From positions 4,650,001 to 4,714,000 of the forward strand of contig CBDHGK010000041.1 in assembly GCA_965263045.1 (NCBI GenBank): a DNA stretch of 64,000 bases, given 5' to 3'. Source of the DNA: G963664115 sp965263045. GTDB lineage: Bacteria; Acidobacteriota; Terriglobia; 20CM-2-55-15. Shown here piece by piece: positions 7,877 through 15,831 of the stretch. The notes under the pieces were generated by a model, which was given only the letters and a program-made list of their open reading frames with translations, searched no databases and was not told the DNA's origin. Within the stretch, counting starts at the first letter, position 1. Each line of letters begins with the position of its first letter. The position numbers and the translations under genes were made by a program.

Positions 7877-8650
7877 ATGAACATTCTTTTCATTGGTGAC
7901 ATCGTAGCCCGTGCCGGGCGCGAAGTGCTCCGCGATCACTTGAAATCGATCCAGGAAGAATACGCGATCGACTTCACGATATCGAACTGCGAAAACGCCG
8001 CCGCGGGGTTTGGCGTGACGCCGAAAATTGCGGATGAACTCTTCGGATGGGGTGTGGATGTCCTGACTTCGGGAAACCACGTCTGGGACAAGAAGGAAAT
8101 CCTGCCCTACCTGGATGCACAGTCCCGGATTCTGCGTCCGGCCAATTATCCGCCGACCAATCCGGGTCACGGCACGGTCGTGGTTGACACGGATTGGGGC
8201 GAACCCGTCGCCGTGATCAACATCCAGGGCCTGTCGTTCATGCCGCCGATCGACGATCCGTTTCGGGCGATAGACCGGGAGCTGGCCCGGATCCCGAATC
8301 ATGCACGAGTGGTGGTGGTCGACATGCACGCCGAAGCCACGGCCGAGAAAGTCGCCATGGGCTGGTATCTCGACGGAAGAGTGTCCGCCGTCCTGGGAAG
8401 TCACACTCATGTTCCGACTGCGGATGAACGGGTCTTACCCGAAGGCACGGCTTATCAAACCGACGTGGGGATGACGGGCCCATTCGATTCTGTCATCGGT
8501 ATGAGCCGCGAATCCGTGATGGAGCGCTATCACAAACAGATTCCTGTACGGTTTCAGCCCGCGACCGACGATGCCCAGGTGAACGCCGCCGTGATCGATG
8601 TGGATTCGGAAACGGGTAAAGCTCGGTCTATCCGAAGAGTTCGCAGATGA
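7877..8650 (+). CDS. ymdB: YmdB-family metallophosphoesterase
   Basis: A 257-residue enzyme of the TIGR00282/YmdB family, which in Bacillus hydrolyses 2',3'-cyclic nucleotides and affects biofilm versus motility choice. Start at ATG 7877 gives MNILFIGDIVARAGREVL, with the first metal aspartate at residue 8. Further metal-site motifs are NCENAAAGFG, SGNHVWDKKE, DMHAEATAEK and LGSHTHVPTADE. In many genomes ymdB follows rny (RNase Y); no rny is present here and the 6S RNA candidate occupies the gap. 170 bp without a recognised feature separate it from ffh. Confidence 0.93.
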   Translation: MNILFIGDIVARAGREVLRDHLKSIQEEYAIDFTISNCENAAAGFGVTPKIADELFGWGVDVLTSGNHVWDKKEILPYLDAQSRILRPANYPPTNPGHGTVVVDTDWGEPVAVINIQGLSFMPPIDDPFRAIDRELARIPNHARVVVVDMHAEATAEKVAMGWYLDGRVSAVLGSHTHVPTADERVLPEGTAYQTDVGMTGPFDSVIGMSRESVMERYHKQIPVRFQPATDDAQVNAAVIDVDSETGKARSIRRVRR

Positions 8651-8820
8651 CGGGCGATCAGCCGGCGTTCCCAGTCCCCCCAGCGTCCCCATAAGGCCAC
8701 AGGCGTCCTCATATGGCCACAGAATGGTAAGCCTGGCGAAGACTCCCGCTGAACGAGCGACACCGAAGCATGCCGGACGTCAAATTGGAAACTTTTCTAT
8801 CTGCTTCTTGATTCAGTCTT

Positions 8821-10188
8821 ATGTTCGAAAACTTATCTGACAGGCTGGGGCAGGTCTTCAAGAACCTTCGTGGCGAAGGGATACTGACGGCGGAACATAT
8901 TGAGGATGCGCTCAAAGACATCCGGCTCGCCCTGCTCGAGGCGGATGTCCACTTTAAAGTCGTTCGAGAGTTCACCGACCGCGTCAGGGCGAAGGCGCTC
9001 GGGCAGGAGGTGCTCAGCAGCCTCAGCCCCGGGCAACAGGTGGTCAAAGTCGTTCGTGACGAGATGGTCGCGATTCTGGGCGGCGAGACCGCCCGTATCA
9101 AGTTCGCATCCCAGCCTCCGACAGTCATTCTGTTGGTCGGCCTCCAGGGAGCGGGCAAGACAACGTCGAGCGGAAAGCTTGCCCGGTGGCTTCAGAAACA
9201 GGGACATCGTCCGATGTTGGTGTCGGTGGACGTTTACCGACCGGCCGCACGTGACCAGTTGCGCATCATAGCTAGTGAAGTCGAAGCTCCCGTCTGGGAC
9301 GGGGGGCCGGGTGATTCCCCCCTGACACTCGCCCGGCAAGCTCTTAATGAAGCTCGCGACAGCGCTCACGATGTGCTCATCATCGACACAGCCGGCAGGC
9401 TCCATATCGACGACGCACTGATGACGGAGCTCAAGGAAATCAAAAACTCCCTGAACCCGCAGGAAATCCTCTTCGTCGCAGACGCGATGCTTGGACAGGA
9501 TGCGGTCCGGAGCGCAGAACAATTTCACACGCAGTTGGACTTCACCGGATTCATACTGACGAAACTGGACGGCGACGCGCGTGGCGGCGCCGCCCTGTCG
9601 ATCAACTCCGTCACCGGCAAGCCCATCAAGTTCGTTGGAACCGGTGAAAAATCGGAAGCGCTCGAGCAGTTCCATCCCGACCGACTCGTGTCACGGATCC
9701 TGGGGATGGGCGATATTCTGTCGCTGATCGAAAAAGCGGAGGAGACGATCGACCACGAAAAGGCGATCGAACTCCAGAAAAAGGTCCTCAAGAATACCTT
9801 CACTCTAGAGGATTTCCGCGACCAATTGCAGCAGATTCGAAAAATGGGCTCGCTGGAGCAGATCATCGGGATGCTGCCCAACATCGGCCCATTCAAGGAC
9901 ATGGGCAAGGTCCAGATCGATGAGAAAGAACTGGGGCGAACCGAGGCCATCATTAACTCGATGACGCCCAGAGAACGCCGCAACCACCAGATAATCAACG
10001 GAAGTCGCCGAAAAAGGATCGCCAGAGGCAGCGGGACATCGGTCCAGCAGGTCAACCAGATACTGAAGCAGTATATTCAGACCCTCAAGATGATGAAAGG
10101 GATGACGGGAGGGGGCGCCAAGAAGGGAAAGAAGGGGAAGAAACGTAGAAGGATGAAAGGTTTTCGCCTGCCCCAGATGCCGATGTAG
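8821..10188 (+). CDS. ffh: Signal recognition particle protein Ffh
   Basis: SRP54 GTPase that binds signal sequences of nascent membrane proteins together with 4.5S RNA and docks with FtsY. 455 residues: helical N domain (1-85), G domain with the P-loop GLQGAGKTTSSGKLA, the IIDTAGRLHID and TKLDGDARGG motifs, and a C-terminal M domain ending in a methionine- and lysine-rich tail (MMKGMTGGGAKKGKKGKK). The SRP RNA was searched for in the flanks and not found. It precedes the rpsP operon but that operon has its own promoter. Confidence 0.97.
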   Translation: MFENLSDRLGQVFKNLRGEGILTAEHIEDALKDIRLALLEADVHFKVVREFTDRVRAKALGQEVLSSLSPGQQVVKVVRDEMVAILGGETARIKFASQPPTVILLVGLQGAGKTTSSGKLARWLQKQGHRPMLVSVDVYRPAARDQLRIIASEVEAPVWDGGPGDSPLTLARQALNEARDSAHDVLIIDTAGRLHIDDALMTELKEIKNSLNPQEILFVADAMLGQDAVRSAEQFHTQLDFTGFILTKLDGDARGGAALSINSVTGKPIKFVGTGEKSEALEQFHPDRLVSRILGMGDILSLIEKAEETIDHEKAIELQKKVLKNTFTLEDFRDQLQQIRKMGSLEQIIGMLPNIGPFKDMGKVQIDEKELGRTEAIINSMTPRERRNHQIINGSRRKRIARGSGTSVQQVNQILKQYIQTLKMMKGMTGGGAKKGKKGKKRRRMKGFRLPQMPM

Positions 10189-10213
10189 TCATCTCCCTTC
10201 CACGAATTCGTTA

Positions 10214-10243
10214 TTGACGTGGTTTTCGCTGGAAAACTATAAT
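10214..10243 (+). promoter_or_regulatory. Strong sigma70 promoter of the rpsP operon
   Basis: TTGACG (10214-10219), 18-bp spacer, consensus TATAAT (10238-10243). The predicted start near 10250 leaves an untranslated leader of about 100 nt before rpsP, which could hold ribosomal-protein feedback control, though I see no named leader motif in it. Confidence 0.7.
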
Positions 10244-10352
10244 TCCAGTATCTTTGTTCGGGACTCCCACAGTCACCTCGACCATGACTCGAAAATATTT
10301 GGTGGCGAAGCGGTGTCTTATCTCGTGTTGACCGCCACAGGAGGCTGATAAT

Positions 10353-10592
10353 TTGGTAGCGATGCGTCTGACCCGGATCGGCTCGAAGAAGCGCCCGTAT
10401 TACAGAATAGTCGTGATAGAGAAGAAAAGGGCGCAGAACGGCCGCTTTCTGGAGATTCTGGGCCAGTACAACCCCCTGACGAACCCGGCACATGTCGAGG
10501 TCAACGAGGACCGGGCACGCTACTGGCTCTCAAAAGGGGCGCAGCCGTCTGATACGGTCCGCAGCATTCTGCGCAGGCGGGCGATCGTGTAG
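10353..10592 (+). CDS. rpsP: 30S ribosomal protein S16
   Basis: Small-subunit assembly protein, 79 residues. The conserved start MVAMRLTRIGSKKRPYYRIV fits TTG at 10353, supported by AGGAGG eight bases upstream; the internal ATG at 10362 would lose the conserved first residues and has poorer spacing. First gene of rpsP-khpA-rimM-trmD-rplS. Cotranscription is expected from the shared direction and the short gaps. Confidence 0.96.
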   Translation: MVAMRLTRIGSKKRPYYRIVVIEKKRAQNGRFLEILGQYNPLTNPAHVEVNEDRARYWLSKGAQPSDTVRSILRRRAIV

Positions 10593-10677
10593 CCTCTGAT
10601 AATTCTTCGGGAAGTCCTCTCCGACGTTCGGCTCCTGACTCGGAACACGTGCACTTGATGTTGTCGCAGGAGGTGAC

Positions 10678-10908
10678 ATGAAAGAGCTCGTTGAACAGAT
10701 CGCCAAGGCGCTTGTGGACAGTCCCGAAGAAGTCACCGTCAACGCAATCGAAGGAGAACAGACGACTGTTCTTGAGTTACGCGTGGCTCCAGATGACCTC
10801 GGAAAGGTGATCGGCAAACAGGGGCGGACGGCGCGATCCATTCGAACCATTCTGAGCGCGGCCGGGATGAAGCTGCAGAAGCGGTTCACGCTGGAAATCC
10901 TGGAGTAG
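10678..10908 (+). CDS. khpA: KH-domain RNA-binding protein KhpA
   Basis: A 76-residue single KH domain protein. The GXXG loop motif is read as GKVIGKQGRTARSIRTILSA near residues 41-60. KhpA (YlqC) pairs with KhpB/Jag in other bacteria to bind small RNAs and mRNAs and affects cell length. An AGGAGG sits 4-5 bases before the ATG. Located between rpsP and rimM as in many phyla. Its stop codon and a GGAG just before it form the likely ribosome-binding context for rimM. Confidence 0.93.
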   Translation: MKELVEQIAKALVDSPEEVTVNAIEGEQTTVLELRVAPDDLGKVIGKQGRTARSIRTILSAAGMKLQKRFTLEILE

Positions 10909-10912
10909 ACCC

Positions 10913-11449
10913 ATCAGCCGAAACCAGGAAACTCTCGTTCCCATCGCCAGCATCACACGAACACAAGGCCTTAACGGCATGGTTCGCGTCCGCGTGGAAT
11001 TTGATGATTCCCGGTTATTTGAGACGGGACGGGCTGTGATTTTGACCCTTGAAGGAGATAGCGGGAAACGAATTGAAACGGAAATAGAGACATTCAGGAT
11101 TCAACACGGACGCCGGGTCGCCAAGCTCAAGGGTATTGATTCGATCTCCGAGGCCGAAAAATGGATCGGTGGACGCATCTGGATTCCGGAGAGCGAGTGG
11201 CCCGAGGCAGAGGAAGGCTCCTTCTACAGTTTTGACCTGGAAGGCTGCACGGTGTACCGGGACGGTGAGGCGATCGGAACTGTCGCGGAGATTCTCGATT
11301 ATGGGAGCACCACACTGCTACGACTGGAGCGGGAAGGCGAAGAGATACTGATCCCATTCGCGCAGTCGTTCCTGAAAAAAATCGATATCGGAAACAAGCG
11401 GATCGAGGTGGAGTTGCCTGAAGGCCTGGTGGAAGTGAACAGGAAGTGA
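10913..11449 (+). CDS. rimM: Ribosome maturation factor RimM, apparent AUC start
   Basis: Binds S19 and assists 30S head maturation. The first in-frame ATG (10979) would give only 156 residues and cut off the conserved N-terminal strand; the codons before it read TLVPIASITRTQGLNG, a clear RimM N-terminus (compare GxIxxxxGxxG). Going upstream in frame there is no ATG, GTG or TTG before a TGA at 10868. ATC at 10913 lies seven bases after GGAG (10902-10905) and gives MSRNQETLVPI and 178 residues, the normal family length. The C-terminal PRC-barrel (FIL-type, ILIPFAQSFLKKIDI) is intact. An AUC start or a base-calling error is the simplest reading. Confidence 0.88.
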   Translation: MSRNQETLVPIASITRTQGLNGMVRVRVEFDDSRLFETGRAVILTLEGDSGKRIETEIETFRIQHGRRVAKLKGIDSISEAEKWIGGRIWIPESEWPEAEEGSFYSFDLEGCTVYRDGEAIGTVAEILDYGSTTLLRLEREGEEILIPFAQSFLKKIDIGNKRIEVELPEGLVEVNRK

Positions 11450-11459
11450 AGCGATCAGA

Positions 11460-12212
11460 GTGACGCGATTCGACATCATTACGATTTTCCCCGGCTTCTT
11501 TGAAGGCCCGCTCAATCACGGGATCATCCGGAGAGCTCGCGAGCGCAAATTGATCGATACCCGGGTGCACGATCTCAGGGAGTATGCCAGAGACCGCCAC
11601 CACACGGTCGACGACCGACCGTTCGGCGGAGGCGACGGTATGGTGCTGAAACCGGAACCGATATTCGAAGCAGTCGAAGCACTTCCTAAGACGGGAGAAT
11701 CGATCGAAGTCGTGGTGCTGAGTGCCTCGGGACGGTCCTTTTCACAAGCTGAAGCTCTGCGCCTGTCACACGCAGATCAGATCGTCCTCGTTTGCGGGCG
11801 CTACGAAGGGATCGACCAAAGGGTCACCGAACACCTGGCCACAATGGAAATATCGATCGGAGACTTTATTGTTTCCGGCGGAGAAGTGGCCGCAACGGTC
11901 GTTGTCGATGCCGTGACGCGCTACGTACCCGGCGCTGTCGGCAAGGAAGAATCGATCTTGCGGGATTCGTTTTCGGATCCAGCCACGATCGGCACCGCGC
12001 TGGAGCATCCGCATTTCACGCGGCCCGCGAAGTTTCGCGGCTGGCGGGTGCCCGATGTATTGTTGTCGGGCGATCACGGAGCTGTTGCGCGCTGGCGGCG
12101 CACCGAATCCCTGAGAAAGACTCTGAAGAACAGACCCGATCTCATCGATAAGAAACTTCTGTCGGATTCTGATGTTCAGGCATTGGAAGAGGAAATAGGC
12201 AACCACGCCTGA
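11460..12212 (+). CDS. trmD: tRNA (guanine-N1)-methyltransferase TrmD
   Basis: Methylates G37 of tRNAs beside the anticodon, preventing +1 frameshifting. The 250-residue SPOUT protein begins (GTG, 11460) MTRFDIITIFPGFF and shows PFGGGDGMVLKPEP, the deep-knot region LVCGRYEGIDQRV, then EISIGDFIVSGGE. The C-terminal domain carries LEHPHFTRPAKFRGWRVPD (target recognition). Ten bases separate it from rimM and 55 from rplS. Confidence 0.97.
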   Translation: MTRFDIITIFPGFFEGPLNHGIIRRARERKLIDTRVHDLREYARDRHHTVDDRPFGGGDGMVLKPEPIFEAVEALPKTGESIEVVVLSASGRSFSQAEALRLSHADQIVLVCGRYEGIDQRVTEHLATMEISIGDFIVSGGEVAATVVVDAVTRYVPGAVGKEESILRDSFSDPATIGTALEHPHFTRPAKFRGWRVPDVLLSGDHGAVARWRRTESLRKTLKNRPDLIDKKLLSDSDVQALEEEIGNHA

Positions 12213-12231
12213 ATTTTCGAACGAGAAAAGG

Positions 12232-12252
12232 GGCAACCGCCGTTCGGTTGCC
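12232..12252 (+). promoter_or_regulatory. Leader hairpin before rplS
   Basis: GGCAACCG and CGGTTGCC form an 8-bp perfect stem with a 5-nt loop in the trmD-rplS spacer, 15 bases ahead of the rplS start. No U-run follows, so it is not an intrinsic terminator. A role in tuning L19 translation or as an RNA processing site is possible but unproven. Confidence 0.4.
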
Positions 12253-12267
12253 GAACGAAGAGGCATT

Positions 12268-12612
12268 ATGAACATCATAGAGACGGTGGAAGCACAGCAA
12301 CTCCGGGACGACCTGCCGGAATTCAAGACCGGCGACACATTAAAAGTCCACGTGCGTATCCGGGAAGGGGACAAGCAACGGATCCAGATCTTTGAAGGCG
12401 TGTGTATCGCACAGAAACACGGCGGAATACGCGAGACATTTACGGTTCGGAAGATCTCGTTCGGCCAGGGAGTCGAGCGGGTGTTTCCGATTCACTCCAA
12501 GATTATCCAGAAGATCGAAGTCGTTCGTCATGGCCGGGTCCGACGCGCCAAGCTTTATTACATCAGGGAATTGCGCGGCAAGGCAGCCCGAATCAAGGAA
12601 CTCAGAAAGTAG
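12268..12612 (+). CDS. rplS: 50S ribosomal protein L19
   Basis: Large-subunit protein at the 30S-50S interface, 114 residues, the normal length. Conserved stretches: FKTGDTLKVHVRIREGDKQR, IQIFEGVCIA and RHGRVRRAKLYYIRELRGKAARIKE (last seen in two parts). Last ribosomal gene of the rpsP cluster. It is followed 38 bp later by a small membrane protein gene. Confidence 0.97.
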   Translation: MNIIETVEAQQLRDDLPEFKTGDTLKVHVRIREGDKQRIQIFEGVCIAQKHGGIRETFTVRKISFGQGVERVFPIHSKIIQKIEVVRHGRVRRAKLYYIRELRGKAARIKELRK

Positions 12613-12650
12613 TCTCCGGCCTGGACCTGCGACGTCCGCAACTGAACATC

Positions 12651-12890
12651 ATGAGTCGAATGTTCGGCGTTGGGATTATTCTGTTCTGTCTGGAGATCGG
12701 CATCTTTCTGGTCTTCGTTCCCTGGTCCACACTATGGGAACACAACCTCCTCTTCGAGTATGTTCCTGGTGTGCGGCCCCTGTTGCTCGGAACCGTCGTC
12801 CGAACGGCCGTGAGCGGACTCGGAGGACTCGACTGCCTGATCGGCCTCTCTGAACTCCGTCGGTTGTTTGCTTCGCGTCCCCAGAAATGA
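12651..12890 (+). CDS. Small two-helix membrane protein
   Basis: A 79-residue protein starting at ATG 12651 (MSRMFGVGIILFCLEIGIFL). The first hydrophobic segment covers residues 4-27 and a weaker one covers about 45-66 (LLLGTVVRTAVSGLGGLDCL). It lies 38 bp after rplS and overlaps thiE by 4 bp (ATGA), so it is probably translated with thiE. I do not recognise the family. Confidence 0.65.
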   Translation: MSRMFGVGIILFCLEIGIFLVFVPWSTLWEHNLLFEYVPGVRPLLLGTVVRTAVSGLGGLDCLIGLSELRRLFASRPQK

Positions 12891-13414
12891 TCCGTTACTA
12901 CGTGACGGATCGCAGGGCGGGAGACGTCATCGCGGCGGCCACCCGTGCCGCGGCCAGCGGCGTGGATATGATCCAGGTGCGTGAAAAGGATCTGGAATCT
13001 GGCGCCCTGTTTGACCTGGTCCGTGCCGTTCTGGCGGCGGTCAAGGGTCGGGGAACGAAGGTCCTGGTCAACGACCGACTGGATGTGGCACTCGCCGCGG
13101 GTGCCGCCGGCGTGCATCTTCCCGCCAACGGCCTCCCGGTTTCCGAGGTCCGATCCCTGATCGGCATGGTTGGACTCTCCACCCACACGGTCGACGAAGC
13201 GCGTCTCGCCGAGGCGGGGGGCGCTGACTTCGTCGTCTTTGGCCCCGTATTCGACACCCCGGGAAAGACGCCGGTCGGGATCGATCGACTCCGGGAAGTG
13301 ACCGAGGTCACCAAAATTCCCGTTCTCGCGATCGGCGGCATCACATCCGAAAACACCCCGGAGGTGATCAAAGCCGGAGCGGGAGGTATTGCCGCGATCC
13401 GTCTGTTCCAATGA
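12887..13414 (+). CDS. thiE: Thiamine phosphate synthase-like protein (ThiE/TenI)
   Basis: Predicted to couple HMP pyrophosphate with thiazole phosphate to give thiamine phosphate. The TIM-barrel motifs are present: YYVTDRR, MIQVREKDL, VLVNDRLDVAL, GVHLPANGLP, GLSTHTVDEA, FVVFGPVFDTPGKTP and VLAIGGITSEN. At 175 residues it is shorter than the usual 205-220 and lacks extra C-terminal sequence. TenI-type proteins share the same fold, so the exact reaction is less certain than the family. No other thiamine gene is nearby. It overlaps the membrane protein gene upstream. Confidence 0.8.
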   Translation: MIRYYVTDRRAGDVIAAATRAAASGVDMIQVREKDLESGALFDLVRAVLAAVKGRGTKVLVNDRLDVALAAGAAGVHLPANGLPVSEVRSLIGMVGLSTHTVDEARLAEAGGADFVVFGPVFDTPGKTPVGIDRLREVTEVTKIPVLAIGGITSENTPEVIKAGAGGIAAIRLFQ

Positions 13415-13477
13415 CCCCGGGCAGAGGCACCCGTCTTCGGGGGCTGCTCGGGCAGGATCCGGCGGGGATCCCGGCGG

Positions 13478-13562
13478 GGATCCGGGACGGACACCTATTT
13501 CTACGGTTCTGCTCACCAATACGCGATGTTCTATCCCGAATTAGGTGTCCGTCCCGGATCCC
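13478..13562. repeat. Palindromic repeat, GGGACGGACACCTA family, copy 1
   Basis: Two arms, GGATCCGGGACGGACACCTA at 13478-13497 and its reverse complement at 13543-13562, enclose a 45-nt centre. A third, degenerate arm (GGTGTCCGTTCCGGAT) follows at about 13571-13586, and short GGATCC-GGCG tandem units precede it. It lies between the convergent ends of thiE and pyrF. The same arms recur at 44225/45387 and, degenerate, at 31487-31565. Confidence 0.8.
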
Positions 13563-13603
13563 TATAATTCGGTGTCCGTTCCGGATATCCCTGCCACGGC
13601 CTG

Positions 13604-14320
13604 TTAGCCCGTGATCGACTGAATCACCTCAGTCAGCGCACGCCGTGGATCATCCGCCTGATTCACATAGCGGCCGACGACAACCCAGTCGGCACCTGCG
13701 TGCACGACGTCGCGGGGCGTGGCGATCCGCTTCTGGTCGTCCGCTGGCTGCGCGGGCATCCGAACTCCCGGCGTCACAATCGTAGGACTCGCACCCAGAT
13801 TGTCCCGTAACAACCGAACTTCCCGGGCTGAACACACGAAACCGTCGGCTCCTGCCTGGCCAGCCATGCGTGCCAGACGGAGAACCTGATCATCCGCCGA
13901 CCCGCCAACTCCCGTCTGCGACAAAATCTCTTCATCAATACTGGTCAGCACGGTCACCGCTACCACCGTTGGGCGGTCCTCACCGTACCGGTCTTCGAGC
14001 GCGCGGCGGGTGGCCTGAATCATCGCGGGACCACCGGCCGCATGGACCGTCATCATTGAAACACCCAGATTCCCGGCTTCGATTGCGGCCCTGGAAACCG
14101 TGTTGGGAATATCGTGGAGCTTCAGATCCAGGAAGACTCGATCGCCGCCATCGACAATGGCACGGACCACGTCGGGACCCTCGGCAACGAAGAGTTCATG
14201 ACCCACTTTGAACATGCCGGCATGACCCGTGAGTCGGGATACAAGATTCGTCGCCTCGACACGGGACGCCACGTCAAGGGCGATGATCACCGGAGATGGA
14301 TTCTCGAGGGTCCTCGTCAT
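13604..14320 (-). CDS. pyrF: Orotidine 5'-phosphate decarboxylase
   Basis: Last step of UMP synthesis, OMP to UMP plus CO2. The 238-residue group 1 enzyme shows IIALDVASR, the catalytic DLKLHDIPNTV motif near residue 65, VCSAREVRLLR, IVTPGVRMPAQPADDQKR and VVGRYVNQADDP. It overlaps pyrD by 4 bp (ATGA), so the two are translationally coupled. Both read away from the pyrRBC operon. Confidence 0.97.
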   Translation of the reverse strand: MTRTLENPSPVIIALDVASRVEATNLVSRLTGHAGMFKVGHELFVAEGPDVVRAIVDGGDRVFLDLKLHDIPNTVSRAAIEAGNLGVSMMTVHAAGGPAMIQATRRALEDRYGEDRPTVVAVTVLTSIDEEILSQTGVGGSADDQVLRLARMAGQAGADGFVCSAREVRLLRDNLGASPTIVTPGVRMPAQPADDQKRIATPRDVVHAGADWVVVGRYVNQADDPRRALTEVIQSITG

Positions 14321-15252
14321 GACACCGATTGTCGGGTCTCCAGTCCGCCAACAAGGTCCCGCGCCGCGGAAATACGCTTTCGCTTCAAGAATCGCTCGAT
14401 CTCACCAACGATTCGGACGGATGATCCCGGGTCTCTGAAATGCGCCGTACCGACCTGGACGGCCGATGCGCCGGCAAGCAGGTACTCGATTGCATCGCTT
14501 CCCGAATCGATGCCTCCTAATCCGAAAATGGGGATCTTCACCGCTCGCGCACACTCATAAACCATCCGGAGCGTGATTGGTCGGATGGCCGGTCCAGAAA
14601 GCCCTGCCGTGATGTTTTCGATCCGGGGGCGGCAGGTCTCCGGATCGATCGCCATGGCGACATACGTGTTCGCCACCGTGAGCGCATCGGCGCCGGCATC
14701 CGCCGCAGTCTGTGCGATTGCGGCGATATCGGTGACGTTCGGCGATAGCTTGACGATCAGCGGTCGAGAAGAACGCGCCTTGACACGGTCGACCAGCTCC
14801 CGGGTCGCCTCTCTGCGAGTCCCGAAGACCATGCCGCCCTCCTCCGTGTTGGGACAGGAGATATTCAACTCGTAGGCGTCGATCCCATCGCATTCGTTCA
14901 ACCGTTCGACCACCCCGACATATTCATCCAGAGTGAAGCCGAAGACGTTCACAAGCACCGGACAGCCGGTTTTCACCAGGTACGGCATCTTCTCACTGAT
15001 GAAGCGGTCCACCCCGACATTCTGCAAACCGATCGAATTCAACATGCCCGAAGGTGTTGGAAAGAGGCGTGGGGAGGGGTTCCCGTCGATCGGGAAGAGC
15101 GAGGTACCCTTGACGGAAATGCCGCCCACTCGGGAGAAGTCGATGAGGCCGTCGAACTCCTCGCCGTAGCCGACTGTTCCGCTGGCAAGAATGACCGGAT
15201 TCGGAAACACTATCCCGGCTATTTCCACGGATAGGTCCGGAACCCTGCTCAT
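14317..15252 (-). CDS. pyrD: Dihydroorotate dehydrogenase, class 1
   Basis: Oxidises dihydroorotate to orotate using FMN. 311 residues: VEIAGIVFPNPVILASGTVG at the start, the catalytic loop ELNISCPNTEEGGMVFG with the class 1 active-site cysteine, PLIVKLSPNVTDI, and the FMN phosphate site IFGLGGIDSGSDAIEYLLAG. Sequence features fit class 1B, whose usual partner PyrK (electron-transfer subunit) is not encoded in this window. The start is 33 bp from pyrR, which points the other way. Confidence 0.95.
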   Translation of the reverse strand: MSRVPDLSVEIAGIVFPNPVILASGTVGYGEEFDGLIDFSRVGGISVKGTSLFPIDGNPSPRLFPTPSGMLNSIGLQNVGVDRFISEKMPYLVKTGCPVLVNVFGFTLDEYVGVVERLNECDGIDAYELNISCPNTEEGGMVFGTRREATRELVDRVKARSSRPLIVKLSPNVTDIAAIAQTAADAGADALTVANTYVAMAIDPETCRPRIENITAGLSGPAIRPITLRMVYECARAVKIPIFGLGGIDSGSDAIEYLLAGASAVQVGTAHFRDPGSSVRIVGEIERFLKRKRISAARDLVGGLETRQSVS

Positions 15253-15285
15253 ACTGAATTGAATCTATCATATAATCTTACGCCG
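15253..15285. promoter_or_regulatory. Compact divergent promoter region, pyrD/pyrR
   Basis: Only 33 bp separate the start codons of pyrD and pyrR. On the plus strand TATAAT at 15271-15276 puts the expected transcript start at about 15283, three bases before the pyrR ATG. On the minus strand TATGAT-like sequence lies at the mirrored distance from pyrD. Both messages would therefore be leaderless or nearly so, with no Shine-Dalgarno and no room for a PyrR attenuator upstream of pyrR. Confidence 0.5.
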
Positions 15286-15831
15286 ATGGCACTGAAGGTC
15301 CGCTACCAGTTGATGAGCGCCGGAGAGATGCGGCAAACACTGGAGGCGATGGCATCAGAAATCCTGACGGCCAGTGCCGACCGACCCATTATCCTGCTGG
15401 GTATCGAGCGCAGGGGTGGCCCCTTAGCCCACCGCCTGAGTGAAATTATCGAAGCTCAGGGTGTGGCGGCCACCGTCGGTACGCTCGACATCAATCTCTA
15501 CCGTGACGATCTCACGATGGTGTCGGCACAGCCCGTCGTCCGCAAGACGGTCCTGCCGACTGAAATCACCGATAAGAACGTGATCCTGGTCGACGACGTG
15601 CTCTACACGGGCCGAACGGTCCGGTCGGCAATGCAGGCCCTGAACGATTACGGCAGGATCCGGTCACTCCAGTTGGCCGTGCTCATCGACAGGGGACATC
15701 GCGAGCTGCCGATTCAGCCAAACTTCGTCGGGCGCACGGTGGAGTCCGAACGCGACGAAATTATCGACGTCCGCGTCCGGGAAGTGGATGGTGAAGATGG
15801 CGGCTGGGTCATGGACAAGGTCGCGGAATGA
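15286..15831 (+). CDS. pyrR: Bifunctional PyrR: pyr regulator and uracil phosphoribosyltransferase
   Basis: PyrR binds pyr mRNA in response to UMP in Gram-positive bacteria and also has UPRT activity. The 181-residue protein starts at ATG 15286 (MALKVRYQLMSAGEMRQTLE). It carries LGIERRGGPLAHRL, the NLYRDDLT region, the PRPP-binding motif VILVDDVLYTGRTVRSA and IDRGHRELPIQPNFVGR, which matches the usual RNA-binding basic face. A TTG at 15259 would lengthen it by nine residues without family support. The stop overlaps the pyrB start (ATGA). Confidence 0.95.
   Translation: MALKVRYQLMSAGEMRQTLEAMASEILTASADRPIILLGIERRGGPLAHRLSEIIEAQGVAATVGTLDINLYRDDLTMVSAQPVVRKTVLPTEITDKNVILVDDVLYTGRTVRSAMQALNDYGRIRSLQLAVLIDRGHRELPIQPNFVGRTVESERDEIIDVRVREVDGEDGGWVMDKVAE

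Noticed and set aside
8651..8820. Possible SRP 4.5S RNA gene before ffh
   Set aside because: The GGAAGGAAGCAGC-type tetraloop core of SRP RNA is absent and no long hairpin forms.
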